From the NCBI RefSeq assembly GCF_030252185.1, contig NZ_CP126970.1:992001-1056000 (forward strand): 64,000 nucleotides of DNA, given 5' to 3'. The DNA comes from Corynebacterium suedekumii. Lineage in GTDB: Bacteria > Actinomycetota > Actinomycetes > Mycobacteriales > Mycobacteriaceae. The notes beneath the pieces were generated by a model, which had not been told where the DNA came from, searched no databases, and worked only from the letters and a program-made list of their open reading frames with translations. Position numbers and translations under genes: made by a program. Below, one piece after another: positions 26,319-35,398 of this stretch (position 1 is its first letter; each line of letters opens with the position of its first letter).

Positions 26319-26471
26319 ATGACCACATGGGAATACGCCACCGTTCCGCTGCTCACTCACGCGACCAAGCAGATCCTCGACACCTGGGGCGAGGACGGCT
26401 GGGAGCTCGTCTCCGTCGTCCCCGGCCCCAACCCCGAGAACGTCGTCGCCTACATGAAGCGGGAGAAGTAA
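26319..26471 (+). CDS. Small DUF4177-type protein
   Basis: 50 residues, MTTWEYATVPLLTHATKQIL then DTWGEDGWELVSVVPGPNP and YMKREK. The WEY...T..ILN.WG.DGWELV pattern is that of DUF4177 proteins, small cytoplasmic proteins of unknown role. TAGGGT (26306-26311) ends seven bases before the ATG, so the mRNA is probably leaderless. It is followed after two bases by the ridA-like gene, the same pair as next to whiB4 in mycobacteria. Confidence 0.75.
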   Translation: MTTWEYATVPLLTHATKQILDTWGEDGWELVSVVPGPNPENVVAYMKREK

Positions 26472-26473
26472 CT

Positions 26474-26938
26474 GTGACCACCACCGACCGTCTGTCCGAG
26501 CTGGGTATCACCCTCCCGGCCGTCGCCGCCCCCGTCGCCGCCTACGTCCCCGCCGTCCGCACCGGTCATCAGGTGTGGACCTCCGGCCAGCTGCCGTTCG
26601 TCGACGGTCAGCTCGCCGCCACCGGCAAGGTCGGTGCCGAGGTGTCGGCCGAGGATGCGGAGCAGTACGCCCGCGCCGCCGCCCTCAACGCCCTGGCCGC
26701 CGTGGACGCCCTGGTGGGCATCGACAACGTCACCCGCGTGCTCAAGGTCGTCGGCTACGTCGCCTCCGCGGAGGGCTTCACCGGACAGCCCGCCGTGATC
26801 AACGGCGCCTCCAACCTCATGGGTGAGGTCTTCGGCGAGGCCGGCGAGCACGCCCGCGCCGCCGTCGGTGTCGCCGAGCTCCCGATGGGCGCCCCGGTCG
26901 AGGTGGAGATCATCGTCGAGGTGGCAGGGGAGCAGTAG
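26474..26938 (+). CDS. RidA/YjgF-family protein
   Basis: 154 residues of the Rid superfamily, which hydrolyse reactive enamine/imine intermediates. Visible are TGHQVWTSGQLPFVDGQLAA, QYARAAALNALAAVDALVG and the C-terminal PVEVEIIVEVAG. The conserved Arg of RidA proper is not obvious in the usual place, so it may belong to another Rid subgroup. The GTG start is two bases after the upstream stop and uses GGGAGAAG within that gene. Confidence 0.8.
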   Translation: MTTTDRLSELGITLPAVAAPVAAYVPAVRTGHQVWTSGQLPFVDGQLAATGKVGAEVSAEDAEQYARAAALNALAAVDALVGIDNVTRVLKVVGYVASAEGFTGQPAVINGASNLMGEVFGEAGEHARAAVGVAELPMGAPVEVEIIVEVAGEQ

Positions 26939-26990
26939 GACACGCTGCCCCACCCAGGCCCACCCAGGCCCGCCCCGCCTGACGCCGGCA

Positions 26991-27014
26991 CCCCGTGTGT
27001 TCGGTGGCACGGGG
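26991..27014 (+). terminator. Possible terminator after ridA
   Basis: CCCCGTG (26991-26997) pairs with CACGGGG (27008-27014) around a 10-base loop. It ends 10 bases before the -10 element of the next gene and has no T-run. Confidence 0.4.
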
Positions 27015-27037
27015 GGAAGCGGGCTAAGCTGGTCCCC

Positions 27038-27856
27038 ATGGAGCATCCCGCCTACAGCCAGCTTCGGCCGGTCACCGATTCGGTGGCCGTTGTCCTGTGT
27101 CCCAACCCGGGTTACGCCGCCCTCGAGGGCACCAATTCCTGGGTGATCCGTGCCGCGGATGACCCGCGCAGCATCGTCATCGATCCGGGCCCGGAGGACG
27201 AGGGCCATCTCAACGTCCTCGGCGCCAAGGCGGCCGAGGTCGCCCTCATCCTGCTCACCCACCGCCACCACGACCATGCGGACGGTGCGCAGCGTTTCCG
27301 CCAGCTCACCGGTGCGCCGGTCCGGGCGTTCGACCCGACCTACTGCAGCGGCGACCAGGCCCCGCTGACGGACGGGGAGATCATCAGCGTCGAGGGCGTG
27401 ACCCCGCAGATCGAGGTCGTGCACGCTCCGGGGCACACCCGGGATTCGGTGTGTTTCTTCATCTGGTCCGGTGTCCCGGGGGAGTCGACCCTGGAGGGCA
27501 TCATCACCGGTGACACCATCGCCGGCCGCCACACCACCATGATCTCGGAGACCGACGGTGACCTGGGCGAGTACCTGGAGACCCTGAGCACTCTCGAGGA
27601 GCGGGGCGCGGGGATCCGCCTCCTGCCGGGTCACGGCCCGGACGGGGAGGACGTCTCCGCGTTCGCCCGCAAGTACATCGACCGTCGGGAGCACCGTCTC
27701 ACCCAGATCCGGGAGGTCCGGGAGAAGTTCGGGGCTGATGTGGACCTGAAGACGATGATCGACGAGATGTACGACGACGTGGACCCCGTCCTGCGGCACG
27801 CCGCCGAGCAGTCCACCCGCGTGGCCCTGCGCTACCTGGACCGCGAGAACGCGTAG
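27038..27856 (+). CDS. MBL-fold metallohydrolase, LACTB2-like
   Basis: 272 residues. The metal-binding motif THRHHDHADG, the second His in APGHTRDS, the Asp in ITGDTIAG and the last His in LLPGHGPDG form the metallo-beta-lactamase site. A C-terminal helical region (RREHRLTQIREVREKF) is like the winged-helix tail of LACTB2/glyoxalase-II-type endonuclease or esterase relatives. TAAGCT (27025-27030) is seven bases before the ATG. The homologue in mycobacteria lies at the same place next to the Crp gene (Rv3677c). The substrate is unknown. Confidence 0.8.
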   Translation: MEHPAYSQLRPVTDSVAVVLCPNPGYAALEGTNSWVIRAADDPRSIVIDPGPEDEGHLNVLGAKAAEVALILLTHRHHDHADGAQRFRQLTGAPVRAFDPTYCSGDQAPLTDGEIISVEGVTPQIEVVHAPGHTRDSVCFFIWSGVPGESTLEGIITGDTIAGRHTTMISETDGDLGEYLETLSTLEERGAGIRLLPGHGPDGEDVSAFARKYIDRREHRLTQIREVREKFGADVDLKTMIDEMYDDVDPVLRHAAEQSTRVALRYLDRENA

Positions 27857-27888
27857 CCGCTGAGGCGTCACCAAAACAGGCACAACAG

Positions 27889-27924
27889 ACAACCCGCGCC
27901 CCCGGAGTAGGGGGCGCGGGTTGT
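27889..27924. terminator. Bidirectional terminator between the MBL gene and glxR
   Basis: 15-bp perfect stem (27889-27903 with 27910-27924) and a 6-base loop between two convergent genes. Confidence 0.8.
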
Positions 27925-27940
27925 GTCGTGTGCGGGGTGG

Positions 27941-28624
27941 CTAGCGGGCGCGCTTGGCCAGGTGCTCGGTGTCCACGATGAGGACGGACTTGCCCTCGAG
28001 GCGGATCCAGCCGCGGTGGGCGAAGGTGGCCAGGGCCTTGTTCACGGTCTCGCGGGAGGCGCCGACGAGCTGGGCGATCTCCTCCTGGGTGAGGTCGTGG
28101 TTGACGCGCAGTGCGCCGCCTTCCTGGGAGCCGAAGCGGTTGGCCAGCTGCAGCAGCGTCTTGGCCACACGGCCGGGGACGTCGGTGAAGATGAGGTCGG
28201 CGAGGGAGGCGTTGGTGCGGCGCAGGCGGCGGGCGAGGACGCGCAGCAGCTGCTGGGCGATCTCGGGGTGGTCGGACACCCACTGCTTGAGCATCTCGGA
28301 GTTCATCGTCGCGGCCTGGACCTCGGTGACGCACACGGCGGAGGAGGTGCGGGGGCCCGGGTCGAAGATGGACAGTTCGCCGAACATGTCGGAGGGGCCC
28401 ATGACGGTGAGGAGGTTCTCGCGACCGTCGGAGGCGTGGCGGGCGAGCTTCACCTTGCCGGAGGTGATGATGTACAGGCGGTCGCCGGGTTCACCCTCCT
28501 CGAAGATGGTGGTTCCGCGGGGGAACCGGACGGTCTCCATGTCCTGGATCAGGTTGTTCACGGCGGTGGGATCGACTCCCTGGAAAATACCCGCGCGGGA
28601 CAGGATCTCCTGTACACCTTCCAC
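27941..28624 (-). CDS. glxR: cAMP-responsive regulator GlxR (Crp family)
   Basis: Global transcription regulator that binds cAMP and DNA sites of the form TGTGA-N6-TCACA. From GTG 28624 (GAGGAG upstream) the protein has 227 residues, the size of C. glutamicum GlxR, and the sequence agrees almost throughout. The cyclic-nucleotide domain shows [14 protein letters not shown] and [17 protein letters not shown] (cAMP phosphate contact); the helix-turn-helix is [20 protein letters not shown]. The open frame continues upstream to 28747, but those residues are not family-like. The adenylate cyclase that can supply cAMP is at 49685-51211 in this window. Confidence 0.95.
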   Translation of the reverse strand: MEGVQEILSRAGIFQGVDPTAVNNLIQDMETVRFPRGTTIFEEGEPGDRLYIITSGKVKLARHASDGRENLLTVMGPSDMFGELSIFDPGPRTSSAVCVTEVQAATMNSEMLKQWVSDHPEIAQQLLRVLARRLRRTNASLADLIFTDVPGRVAKTLLQLANRFGSQEGGALRVNHDLTQEEIAQLVGASRETVNKALATFAHRGWIRLEGKSVLIVDTEHLAKRAR

Positions 28625-28698
28625 TGGCTTGCTCCTCGGTGCTCTACGTAGATGGCGCGCCGGGAGCGGTCCTCTGATGGGACGGATTGATATCCGAC

Positions 28699-28731
28699 TG
28701 TGACTCTCGCGAATCTCGGATGTGACTCTCG
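28699..28731. promoter_or_regulatory. Two TGTGACTCTCG direct repeats upstream of glxR
   Basis: Identical 11-mers at 28699-28709 and 28721-28731, starts 22 bases apart (about two helix turns). Each contains TGTGA, the half-site of GlxR, but no matching TCACA follows at the right distance. They lie 75-107 bases before the glxR start and may serve autoregulation. Confidence 0.4.
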
Positions 28732-28822
28732 GCGCAATGTGCTCCACACCACCCTACCGTGGAATTGGTCACCAAGCAGACACTCGGGGGGATTTAGTCA
28801 CATTGGCCGGGCTGATGTGGCC

Positions 28823-28972
28823 CTACTCGGCGGAGTCCTCCGAGTCCTCCGGGTCGGGGACCTCGGTCGGGGCCTTGGCGCTGTCGGGCAGCACCACCGA
28901 CTCCAAGCGTTCCATCTGCATGGCGAACAACGCCAGGACGAGTGGAACGGCGAGAACGAGTAGGGCGGTCAT
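28823..28972 (-). CDS. Small single-helix membrane protein
   Basis: 49 residues: [20 protein letters not shown] forms one membrane helix, then a short hydrophilic tail rich in Asp/Glu (PEDSEDSAE). TACGAT (28986-28981) lies eight bases before the ATG, so it is likely leaderless. It is divergent from nth and upstream of glxR in the same orientation; a small membrane protein gene is also found beside crp in mycobacteria (Rv3675). Function unknown. Confidence 0.6.
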   Translation of the reverse strand: MTALLVLAVPLVLALFAMQMERLESVVLPDSAKAPTEVPDPEDSEDSAE

Positions 28973-29004
28973 GGTCTGACATCGTAGTGGCTAAGCTGTC
29001 CGGT

Positions 29005-29682
29005 ATGCCCGGTAAGCCCTCCACCCCTCGTCCGCCAGAGACCGACTTGGGGCGTAAGCGTCGGGCCCGTCGCATCAACCGGACCCTGGCGCAGGCGTAT
29101 CCGGACGCGCATTGTGAGCTGGATTTCTCGGATCCGCTGGAGCTGACGGTAGCGACGGTCCTGTCCGCGCAGTGCACCGACGTGCGCGTCAATCAGGTCA
29201 CCCCGGAACTGTTCCGGCGCTTTCCGACGGCCGCGGACTACGCCGCCGCGGACCCCGCCGACATCGAGGAGATCATCCGCCCCACCGGGTTCTTCCGGGC
29301 CAAGGCAGGTCACCTCATCGGCCTGGGGCAGGCGCTCGTGGGGCGTTTCGACGGCCGCGTGCCCGAGGGCCTCGACGACCTGGTCTCCCTGCCCGGGGTG
29401 GGCCGCAAGACCGCGCACGTGGTCCGCGGCAACGCCTTCGGGCTACCGGGGCTGACGGTGGACACGCACTTCAAGCGACTCGTCGGACGGCTGCGGCTGA
29501 CCGGTGAGACGGATCCGGTGAAGATCGAGTACGCGATCGCGGAACTGATCGAGAAGAAGGAGTGGACCATGTTCTCCCACCGGCTGATCTTCCACGGCCG
29601 CCGGATCTGCCATGCGCGCCGGCCCGAGTGCGGGCGGTGTCCGATCGCCCGGGACTGCCCCTCCCGAGGGGAGTTCGCATGA
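29005..29682 (+). CDS. nth: Endonuclease III (DNA glycosylase/AP lyase)
   Basis: Removes oxidised pyrimidines in base-excision repair. 225 residues. The helix-hairpin-helix [12 protein letters not shown] with the catalytic Lys, the catalytic Asp in TVDTHFKRL, and the 4Fe-4S cluster Cys set C-X6-C-X2-C-X5-C in [17 protein letters not shown] are complete. TAAGCT (28992-28997) is seven bases before the ATG. Its stop overlaps the start of the next gene by four bases (ATGA), the first of four closely packed genes ending with marP. Confidence 0.95.
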   Translation: MPGKPSTPRPPETDLGRKRRARRINRTLAQAYPDAHCELDFSDPLELTVATVLSAQCTDVRVNQVTPELFRRFPTAADYAAADPADIEEIIRPTGFFRAKAGHLIGLGQALVGRFDGRVPEGLDDLVSLPGVGRKTAHVVRGNAFGLPGLTVDTHFKRLVGRLRLTGETDPVKIEYAIAELIEKKEWTMFSHRLIFHGRRICHARRPECGRCPIARDCPSRGEFA

Positions 29683-30254
29683 CCCGGCAGCTGCTGTGGA
29701 TGACCGCCGCCGGAGTCCTCGCCACGATCGCCGTCGTCGCAGGCGCGGTGTTTCTGCTGCGTGAGGTCAACGCCCCGCAGGAGAGTGCGGAGGGCGCGGG
29801 AGGGGAGGCGTCGGCAAGCGACGCCGAGATCGTCGCCCGCCCGGACTGCCCCGGTGACGGTGCGGGAGGCATCGACCTGGCCTGTCTCGGCGGGGAGACC
29901 GGGCCCGGGACGGACAAACCGACCGTGGTCAACGTGTGGGCCTGGTGGTGCGGTCCCTGCCGCGACGAGCTGCCGCACTTCGACGAGTTCGCCGCCGAAC
30001 ACCCCGAGTACGAGGTCGTGGGCGTGCACGCGGACGCCAATCCCGCCAACGGTGCCGCCATGCTCACCGAGCTGGGGATCGAGCTGCCCAGCTACCAGGA
30101 CGACGACAACACCTTCGCCGGCACCCTCGGACTGCCCGGGGTCATCCCCGTCACCGTGGTCTTCGACGGCGACGAGCAGGTCGGCATGTACGCGAAGCCC
30201 TTCACCTCGGCGGACGAGATCAACGACGCCGTCACGGAGGCGTTGGCCAGGTGA
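29679..30254 (+). CDS. Thioredoxin-like protein, exported (TlpA/ResA type)
   Basis: 191 residues: an N-terminal signal-anchor (about 4-25), a Gly/Glu-rich linker, and a thioredoxin fold with the active site [12 protein letters not shown] and cis-Pro region GVIPVTVVF. It probably acts outside the membrane as a thiol-disulfide oxidoreductase. Overlaps nth (ATGA) and the Nudix gene (GTGA). The cysteines at DCPGD and DLACLG before the domain could form a further disulfide. Confidence 0.85.
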   Translation: MTRQLLWMTAAGVLATIAVVAGAVFLLREVNAPQESAEGAGGEASASDAEIVARPDCPGDGAGGIDLACLGGETGPGTDKPTVVNVWAWWCGPCRDELPHFDEFAAEHPEYEVVGVHADANPANGAAMLTELGIELPSYQDDDNTFAGTLGLPGVIPVTVVFDGDEQVGMYAKPFTSADEINDAVTEALAR

Positions 30255-31030
30255 CCGGCTCAACCGACCCGTACGTGCAGGATCAGCCGGGCATCAACAC
30301 CGACCTGCGACCCGAACGCGCGCCCCGGTGGATGCGGCGCCTTGTCGACGACGTCCCCATGGCCCGCAGCCACCGTGACATCCGCGGAGTGGACGCCCGG
30401 GGGCTGACCAACCCGCGTGCCGACGGCCGCAGTGCCGCCGTCCTCATGCTCATGTCCGGCACCGGCAGCCTCTCCGACTCCCTGCCAGAGGACGCGACGA
30501 TCCTGCTCACCCACCGCACCCCGACGATGCGCTCGCACTCCGGCCAGATCGCCTTCCCCGGCGGCCGCATCGACCCCGACGACGTCAACGCCGTCGACGC
30601 CGCACTGCGAGAGGCCTGGGAGGAGACCGGCCTCGACCGCACCGCCGTCACCCCCGTCGCCGCCCTCGACCCCGTGCACATCCGCGCCTCCGGCTACCCC
30701 GTTCACCCCGTCCTCGCCCACCGGCACAGCCCCTCCCGGGTCGGGGTGGCCAGCCCCGCCGAGACCGACGACGTCTTCCACGCCCGGCTCCACGACCTCA
30801 TCGATCCCCGCAACCGCCTCATGGTCGGCTGGTCCGGCTGGTCCGGGCCCGCCTTCACCTCCCACGGCTACCTCGTGTGGGGCTTCACCGCCGGCCTCAT
30901 CTCCGCCCTCATCCACCAGGCCGGCTGGGAACAGCCCTGGGACCGGGATACCACCCTCGACCTGTCCGCCACGCTGGAAAAGTCACGCAACAATGAGCCA
31001 CAGCTCAACCAGATAAGATTCCTCCGATAA
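30251..31030 (+). CDS. Nudix hydrolase, CoA pyrophosphatase type
   Basis: 259 residues. The Nudix box runs GGRIDPDDVNAVDAALREAW followed by EETGL, and just before it is LLTHRTPTMRSHSGQIAFPG, the signature of the CoA-pyrophosphatase subgroup (NudL/PCD1). Such enzymes cut CoA or oxidised CoA to 4'-phosphopantetheine and 3',5'-ADP. The GTG start overlaps the upstream stop. Homologue of Rv3672c in the same neighbourhood. Confidence 0.85.
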   Translation: MTGSTDPYVQDQPGINTDLRPERAPRWMRRLVDDVPMARSHRDIRGVDARGLTNPRADGRSAAVLMLMSGTGSLSDSLPEDATILLTHRTPTMRSHSGQIAFPGGRIDPDDVNAVDAALREAWEETGLDRTAVTPVAALDPVHIRASGYPVHPVLAHRHSPSRVGVASPAETDDVFHARLHDLIDPRNRLMVGWSGWSGPAFTSHGYLVWGFTAGLISALIHQAGWEQPWDRDTTLDLSATLEKSRNNEPQLNQIRFLR

Positions 31031-31055
31031 CCCATCCGGAAAGGTGACCACCCAC

Positions 31056-32249
31056 GTGACATCCGCCCTCATCGTCGACGGACTCATCGTCCTCGCACTC
31101 CTGCTGGCGATCGTCAGCGGGTGGCGGCAGGGTGCCTTCTCGTCGGTCCTGTCCACCATCGGCATCGTCGCCGGCCTCATCATCGGTGCCGCCGTCGCCC
31201 CGCCCGTCATGCAGCTCACCGAGTCGACCGCCCTCCGCTTCCTGCTGGGGCTGGGCACCATCATCCTGCTCGTCGGCCTGGGCAACCTCATCGGCGGCAT
31301 GCTCGGCGGTTCGGTGCGTGACCGGATGCGCATGCGCACCTCCCAGACCATCGACTCCGCCATCGGCGCGCTGTTCTCGGCGGCCGCGACGATGATCGTC
31401 ATCTGGCTCATCTCCATCCCGCTCGCCGCCGGCCTCACCGGCCCGGTGAGCAACGGCATCCGCAACTCCACCATCCTCAGCGCTGTCGACTCCGCCACCC
31501 CGCCCGGCCTCGACCAGCTGCCCTCGCGCATCTCGGTCATGCTCAACGATTCCGGCCTGCCGCCGCTGTTCTCGCCCTTCGACGAGCCGGTGGCCCGCGA
31601 GGTCGAGGCACCCAACATGGACGTCGGTGACCCCGGGCTCGTTGAGGCGCTGCGCCCCTCCGTCATCCACGTCATGGGTGACTCCAGCACCTGCCGTCGC
31701 CGTCTCATGGGCTCCGGCTTCGTCACCGCCCCCGATTACGTGGTCACCAACGCCCATGTCGTCGCCGGCACCGAGACCGTGCGCCTGGACACCGTCCTGG
31801 GGGTCAAGGACGCCGAGGTGGTCTACTACAACCCCGAGATCGACATCGCCGTCCTCCACAGCCCCGACCTGGGGCTGGCTCCGCTGAACTGGGCCGCGGA
31901 ACCCGCGGACACGGGTGCGGACGCCCTGGTCATGGGCTTCCCCGACTCCGGCCCCTTCGAGGCCGCCCCCGCCCGCGTCCGCGACAAGCTCATCATCGCC
32001 GGGCCGGACATCTACGCCTCGGGCCGCATCGAGCGGGAGGCCTACACCGTCCGCGGCACCATCCGGCAGGGCAACTCCGGCGGGCCGCTGGTCGACCGGG
32101 ACGGCGCCGTCCTCGGTCTCGTCTTCGGCGCCAGCGTCGACCAGACCGACACCGGTTACGCCCTCACCGCCGCCGAGGTGCGCAAGCACATCGGGGACGT
32201 GACCGCCCTGTCCACGGAAGTGGACACGCAGGCGTGTGTGGTGCGATAA
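31056..32249 (+). CDS. marP: Membrane serine protease MarP
   Basis: 397 residues, the same length as M. tuberculosis MarP (acid-resistance periplasmic protease). Four N-terminal helices resembling the colicin-V production (CvpA) domain occupy about 1-120; the chymotrypsin-like domain follows with the triad His (VTNAHVVAG), Asp (IDIAVLHS) and Ser (QGNSGGPL). Two lone cysteines, in SSTCRRR and near the end in TQACVV, correspond to the disulfide described for MarP. GTG 31056 is chosen over GTG 31044, which overlaps the Shine-Dalgarno. Confidence 0.9.
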   Translation: MTSALIVDGLIVLALLLAIVSGWRQGAFSSVLSTIGIVAGLIIGAAVAPPVMQLTESTALRFLLGLGTIILLVGLGNLIGGMLGGSVRDRMRMRTSQTIDSAIGALFSAAATMIVIWLISIPLAAGLTGPVSNGIRNSTILSAVDSATPPGLDQLPSRISVMLNDSGLPPLFSPFDEPVAREVEAPNMDVGDPGLVEALRPSVIHVMGDSSTCRRRLMGSGFVTAPDYVVTNAHVVAGTETVRLDTVLGVKDAEVVYYNPEIDIAVLHSPDLGLAPLNWAAEPADTGADALVMGFPDSGPFEAAPARVRDKLIIAGPDIYASGRIEREAYTVRGTIRQGNSGGPLVDRDGAVLGLVFGASVDQTDTGYALTAAEVRKHIGDVTALSTEVDTQACVVR

Positions 32250-32267
32250 GGGCAGTGAGTGCAGCAG

Positions 32268-33184
32268 TCAGAGGTGACGGCCGAGGAAACCGAGCACCGC
32301 GGTGACGAACCCCGACGGGTCCTCGATCTGCGGCAGGTTCTTCGTCCCCGGGACCCCGGTGACCTCCACCGGGCCGGCCACCCGCGCCCGGGACAGGGCG
32401 TTGAGGTGACGCCAGGCCGGTAGCGCCGGCTCGAGCAGCAGGGTGGGGGCGGTGACCTTCTCGCTCGCCCACCGAGGGGTGACCGCGGAGGTGAGGAACC
32501 GGTTGTTGCGGACGATGGCTGCCGGGGCGCGGCCGATCCGGGCGGCCGTGCGGCGTAGCTGAAGGGTGTCGTCGAAACGCCGGGAGGAGTGGAAACCCGG
32601 GGCGGTGTTGAGCAGCAGCTGCCGACGGTAGGCCACCGCCCCCAGCCGGGGGATCCGGGTGAGCAGGGAGGACGGTGCGCGGGAGACGAGGCTGCGGGCG
32701 ATCATCCACGCGAAGCTCCACGGACGGGTGAGCATCGCCTGGCGCAGGTCGCTGGGGAAGGCCGCGGCGACCGAGACGAGCGCACTCACCCGTTCCGGGT
32801 ACGCGGAGGCCAGGGCCCACGCGACGCTGCCGCCGGTGTCGGAGCCGACCACCACGGCGTCGTCATGCCCGAGGGCGAGGATGAGGCCCGCGATGTCACC
32901 GGCGGCGGTGCGCAGGTCGTCACCGGCCACCGCCGGGGGTTTGTCGGAGAGGCCGTAGCCGCGGGCGTCAACAGCCGCGACATGGAAGCCCCCTCCGTCA
33001 GCGGGGCGATGACGTCAAGATAGTCGAACCAGCCACCGAAGGAGCCGTGCAGCAGCACGATGAGCGGGGCTGCCGGATCGCCGGCGACCGCCGCATGCAG
33101 CCGCAGGCCGCGGGTGTGGACGAGCACGTGCTCGAAAGGGCCGGGCAGCTCCACCACGGAGGGGGACAGGGGTGCGTCCGCCAC
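32268..33184 (-). CDS. Alpha/beta hydrolase, epoxide-hydrolase-like, frameshifted
   Basis: N-terminal part (to about 32990) has LIVLLHGSFGGWFDYL, the oxyanion-hole region. The C-terminal part in another frame (32268-32930) has the nucleophile elbow VGSDTGGSVAW with Asp as nucleophile, as in epoxide hydrolases and haloalkane dehalogenases. Joining needs one extra G (C on the + strand) at 32989-32993; the junction then reads APLTEGGFHVAAVDARGYG, a normal motif. The length would be about 305 residues. GTG 33184 has GGAAGGAG upstream. EphE occupies this place in M. tuberculosis. Convergent with marP. Confidence 0.75.
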
Positions 33185-33265
33185 GTCGGGCTCCTTCCGG
33201 GGAGGGGACAACAGAAAGACCGCCCGGTCGCAGGGACGCCGGGCGGAGGAGAAGATCGGGGGAGA

Positions 33266-33769
33266 CTAGCTGTACAGGCCCCGGTTGCGGGCCTCCAGCT
33301 TCTTCTCTGCCTGACCGGGGACGAGGTTCTTCAGCTCGTTGACCGAGTCGATCGTCTTCTTCGGTGCACCCATCTTCTTGATCTTCTTCCAGCCGAACAG
33401 TGCGAGCACCGCGGCGAGGACGACCATGATGAGGAAGACGATGAGGAACGACGCCCAGCGCTCCAGCCAGGTGGACAGCAGCTCAGCGAGGAAGAAGAAA
33501 AAGAAGAACGAGCTGTACAGGCCGATGACGCCGGCGACGCCGAACAGGCCACCACCCATCGCACCCTTCTTGGCCTCGCCCGCGAGCTCGGTCTTGGCCA
33601 GCTCCAGCTCGGAGCGGAACAGGCTCGACATCTGGGCGGTGGCGTTCGACACCAGGTCGCCGATCGAGCCCTCACCGGCCCGGGTGGTGTCGACATCGCT
33701 CAGCGGGATGGAGTTGACCCGAGGAGTGAAGTCCTTCGGTCCATCGGTGTACAGTCCGTCGTTGCTCAC
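33266..33769 (-). CDS. Holin-X-like (DUF1469) membrane protein
   Basis: 167 residues: hydrophilic N-terminus, a helix SLFRSELELAKTELAGEAKK, two membrane helices (GVIGLYSSFFFFFFLAELL and LIVFLIMVVLAAVLALFG) and a basic C-terminal tail. This is the pattern of the actinobacterial holin-X/phage-holin superfamily III proteins, which are ordinary chromosomal genes despite the name. GTG 33769 follows AGGAAGG by six bases. Function unknown. Confidence 0.7.
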   Translation of the reverse strand: MSNDGLYTDGPKDFTPRVNSIPLSDVDTTRAGEGSIGDLVSNATAQMSSLFRSELELAKTELAGEAKKGAMGGGLFGVAGVIGLYSSFFFFFFLAELLSTWLERWASFLIVFLIMVVLAAVLALFGWKKIKKMGAPKKTIDSVNELKNLVPGQAEKKLEARNRGLYS

Positions 33770-33866
33770 GGTGTGCCTTCCTAGGTTCCATTGTCCAGCG
33801 TTATCAGCCCATGGTGTCACGGATTCATGATGAATGCGCACACCCTCGACGGCTATCGTAGTGGAT

Positions 33867-34559
33867 ATGCCCGCGACAGACCCGCTGCAACCCCTCCTGG
33901 AACTGGGCGGGATCGCCGACCTCGCCCGTGAGGCCTCCGCAGCCGTCGCCGCGGTCCACCGCCGGCCCGTGTCCCTGCGCCGGGCGGATGTCACCGGCTC
34001 CGAATCCGTTCTCCGTGGTGCGCGCACCTCCGCGCTTATCGACGACCCCCGTACCCGACGCCTCGACACCCCCGCAGGGCCCCTCGGCGCGGCCATCAGC
34101 GTCTACGGCCTGCTGGCCCCCGGCACGGTCGAGCATTCCGCCCGGACATTTCTCCGGGCGCCGCTCCAGATCCTCGCCCGCATGGACACCCTGGCCGGCG
34201 GGGACGGCCTCCCGGTGGCCGCGGACGGGGCCGCCCGGCTGCAGGCACTGGCCGGTCTGATCACCGGTGGGCACGCCCACGATGTGCTGCTGCCCCAGGT
34301 GGTGCACGGCGAGATCGCCGGCCACCGCATCTTCGGGGAGCGTTCCGGTCTCATCGCCCGGGCGGCGGCACGACTGACTGCGGTGACCACCGGATTTGAC
34401 CCCCGCGGCCTGGCGGTGCCGGAGACCCACCTCAACCGGCACCGGGCCCACTATCTGGAATCGCTTGCCGAGGGCTACGGGGAGGACTTCCTCGAACTGT
34501 CCCTGCGGGCGTGGATCGCCGGTGCGGACGAGGCGGAGGCCATCGCCCGGGCTGTCTGA
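33867..34559 (+). CDS. Degenerate Fic-like protein of unknown function
   Basis: 230 residues, mostly helical. Residues around VVHGEIAGHRIFGERSGLIA occupy the position of a Fic motif (H-P-F-x-D/E-G-N-G-R) but lack its His-Pro and GNGR residues, so AMP-transfer activity is doubtful. The homologue in mycobacteria (near Rv3662c) is annotated inconsistently. TATCGT (33854-33859) ends seven bases before the ATG. A copy of the 10-mer GCTTATCGAC lies inside the gene at 34034. Confidence 0.5.
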   Translation: MPATDPLQPLLELGGIADLAREASAAVAAVHRRPVSLRRADVTGSESVLRGARTSALIDDPRTRRLDTPAGPLGAAISVYGLLAPGTVEHSARTFLRAPLQILARMDTLAGGDGLPVAADGAARLQALAGLITGGHAHDVLLPQVVHGEIAGHRIFGERSGLIARAAARLTAVTTGFDPRGLAVPETHLNRHRAHYLESLAEGYGEDFLELSLRAWIAGADEAEAIARAV

Positions 34560-34561
34560 TC

Positions 34562-35398
34562 TCAGGCGGTGCCGCGGCGGCCGCGCTGGGCCCACCACAG
34601 ACTGCCCACGGTCACGGCCGTGACGGCGGCGACAACCCCGGCCCCGATGCCGACCTCGCGTGACGAGGGCATCTGGAACAGCGGGATCGGATCCTTGAAG
34701 GTGCGGATCTCCCAGGCGTGTTCGAGGGCGTGCTTCTTCAGCGCCCGGTCCGGGTTGACCGTCACCGGGTTACCCACCGTCGCCAGCATCGGGATGTCCG
34801 TGGCTGAATCCGAGTAGGCGTAGCTGGCGTCGAGGTCATAGTCGTTCTTCGCTGCCAGGTCGAGCAGGGCCTGGGCCTTGGCGTCGCCCTTGCAGTAGGA
34901 GAGGATCTCACCGGTGAAACGGCCGTCCGCGACCTCGAGCTCGGTGGCCACGACCTGGTCGATGCCCAGTTCCTCGGCGATGAGTTCCACCAGGTGGGAG
35001 GCGGAGGCGGAGATGATGATCACGTCATGGCCGGCGTTGCGGTGGAAGGTGATCAGTTCCCGGGCCTCGGCGTAGATGGCCGGGGTGACCACGTTGTGCA
35101 TGGTCTCCCGGGCGATGTCGCGGACCTGTTCCACGGACCAGCCGGCCACCATCGCAGCGAGCTGGTCACGGGTGGCGTCCATCTGTTCACTCGACTGTCC
35201 GGCGATCATGTACGTCGCCTTGGCCAGCGACAGCTGCAGGGCCGCCGCCGGGGTGATCAGGCCGCTGTGCATGAACTCGCGGCCGAAGGCGAAGGCGGAG
35301 GAGGTGGCGATGATGGTCTTGTCCAGGTCGAAGAAGGCCGCCACGCGACGCGCGGGGGCCTCAGGTGCCTCAGGGGAGGACAGGGGACCGGAACTCAT
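34562..35398 (-). CDS. HAD-IB hydrolase, SerB-like, C-terminal membrane helix
   Basis: 278 residues. HAD motifs: DLDKT (nucleophile) in FFDLDKTIIA, SAS in IIISASASHLVEL, Lys in CKGDAK, and the acidic pair in YSDSATDIPML. A final helix (GAGVVAAVTAVTVGSLWW) probably anchors the protein. Relatives (Rv3661 group) are annotated as phosphoserine phosphatase-like or involved in cell-division inhibition; the substrate is not known. ATG 35398 follows TAGACT by eight bases. It is divergent from the 6C RNA and tad genes. Confidence 0.8.
   Translation of the reverse strand: MSSGPLSSPEAPEAPARRVAAFFDLDKTIIATSSAFAFGREFMHSGLITPAAALQLSLAKATYMIAGQSSEQMDATRDQLAAMVAGWSVEQVRDIARETMHNVVTPAIYAEARELITFHRNAGHDVIIISASASHLVELIAEELGIDQVVATELEVADGRFTGEILSYCKGDAKAQALLDLAAKNDYDLDASYAYSDSATDIPMLATVGNPVTVNPDRALKKHALEHAWEIRTFKDPIPLFQMPSSREVGIGAGVVAAVTAVTVGSLWWAQRGRRGTA

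Noticed and set aside
28699..28731. Full GlxR operator
   Set aside because: TGTGA occurs twice, but neither has TCACA at the required distance; recorded only as half-sites.
33266..33769. Prophage holin
   Set aside because: No other phage genes are near and the gene has a conserved chromosomal location; the family name is historical.
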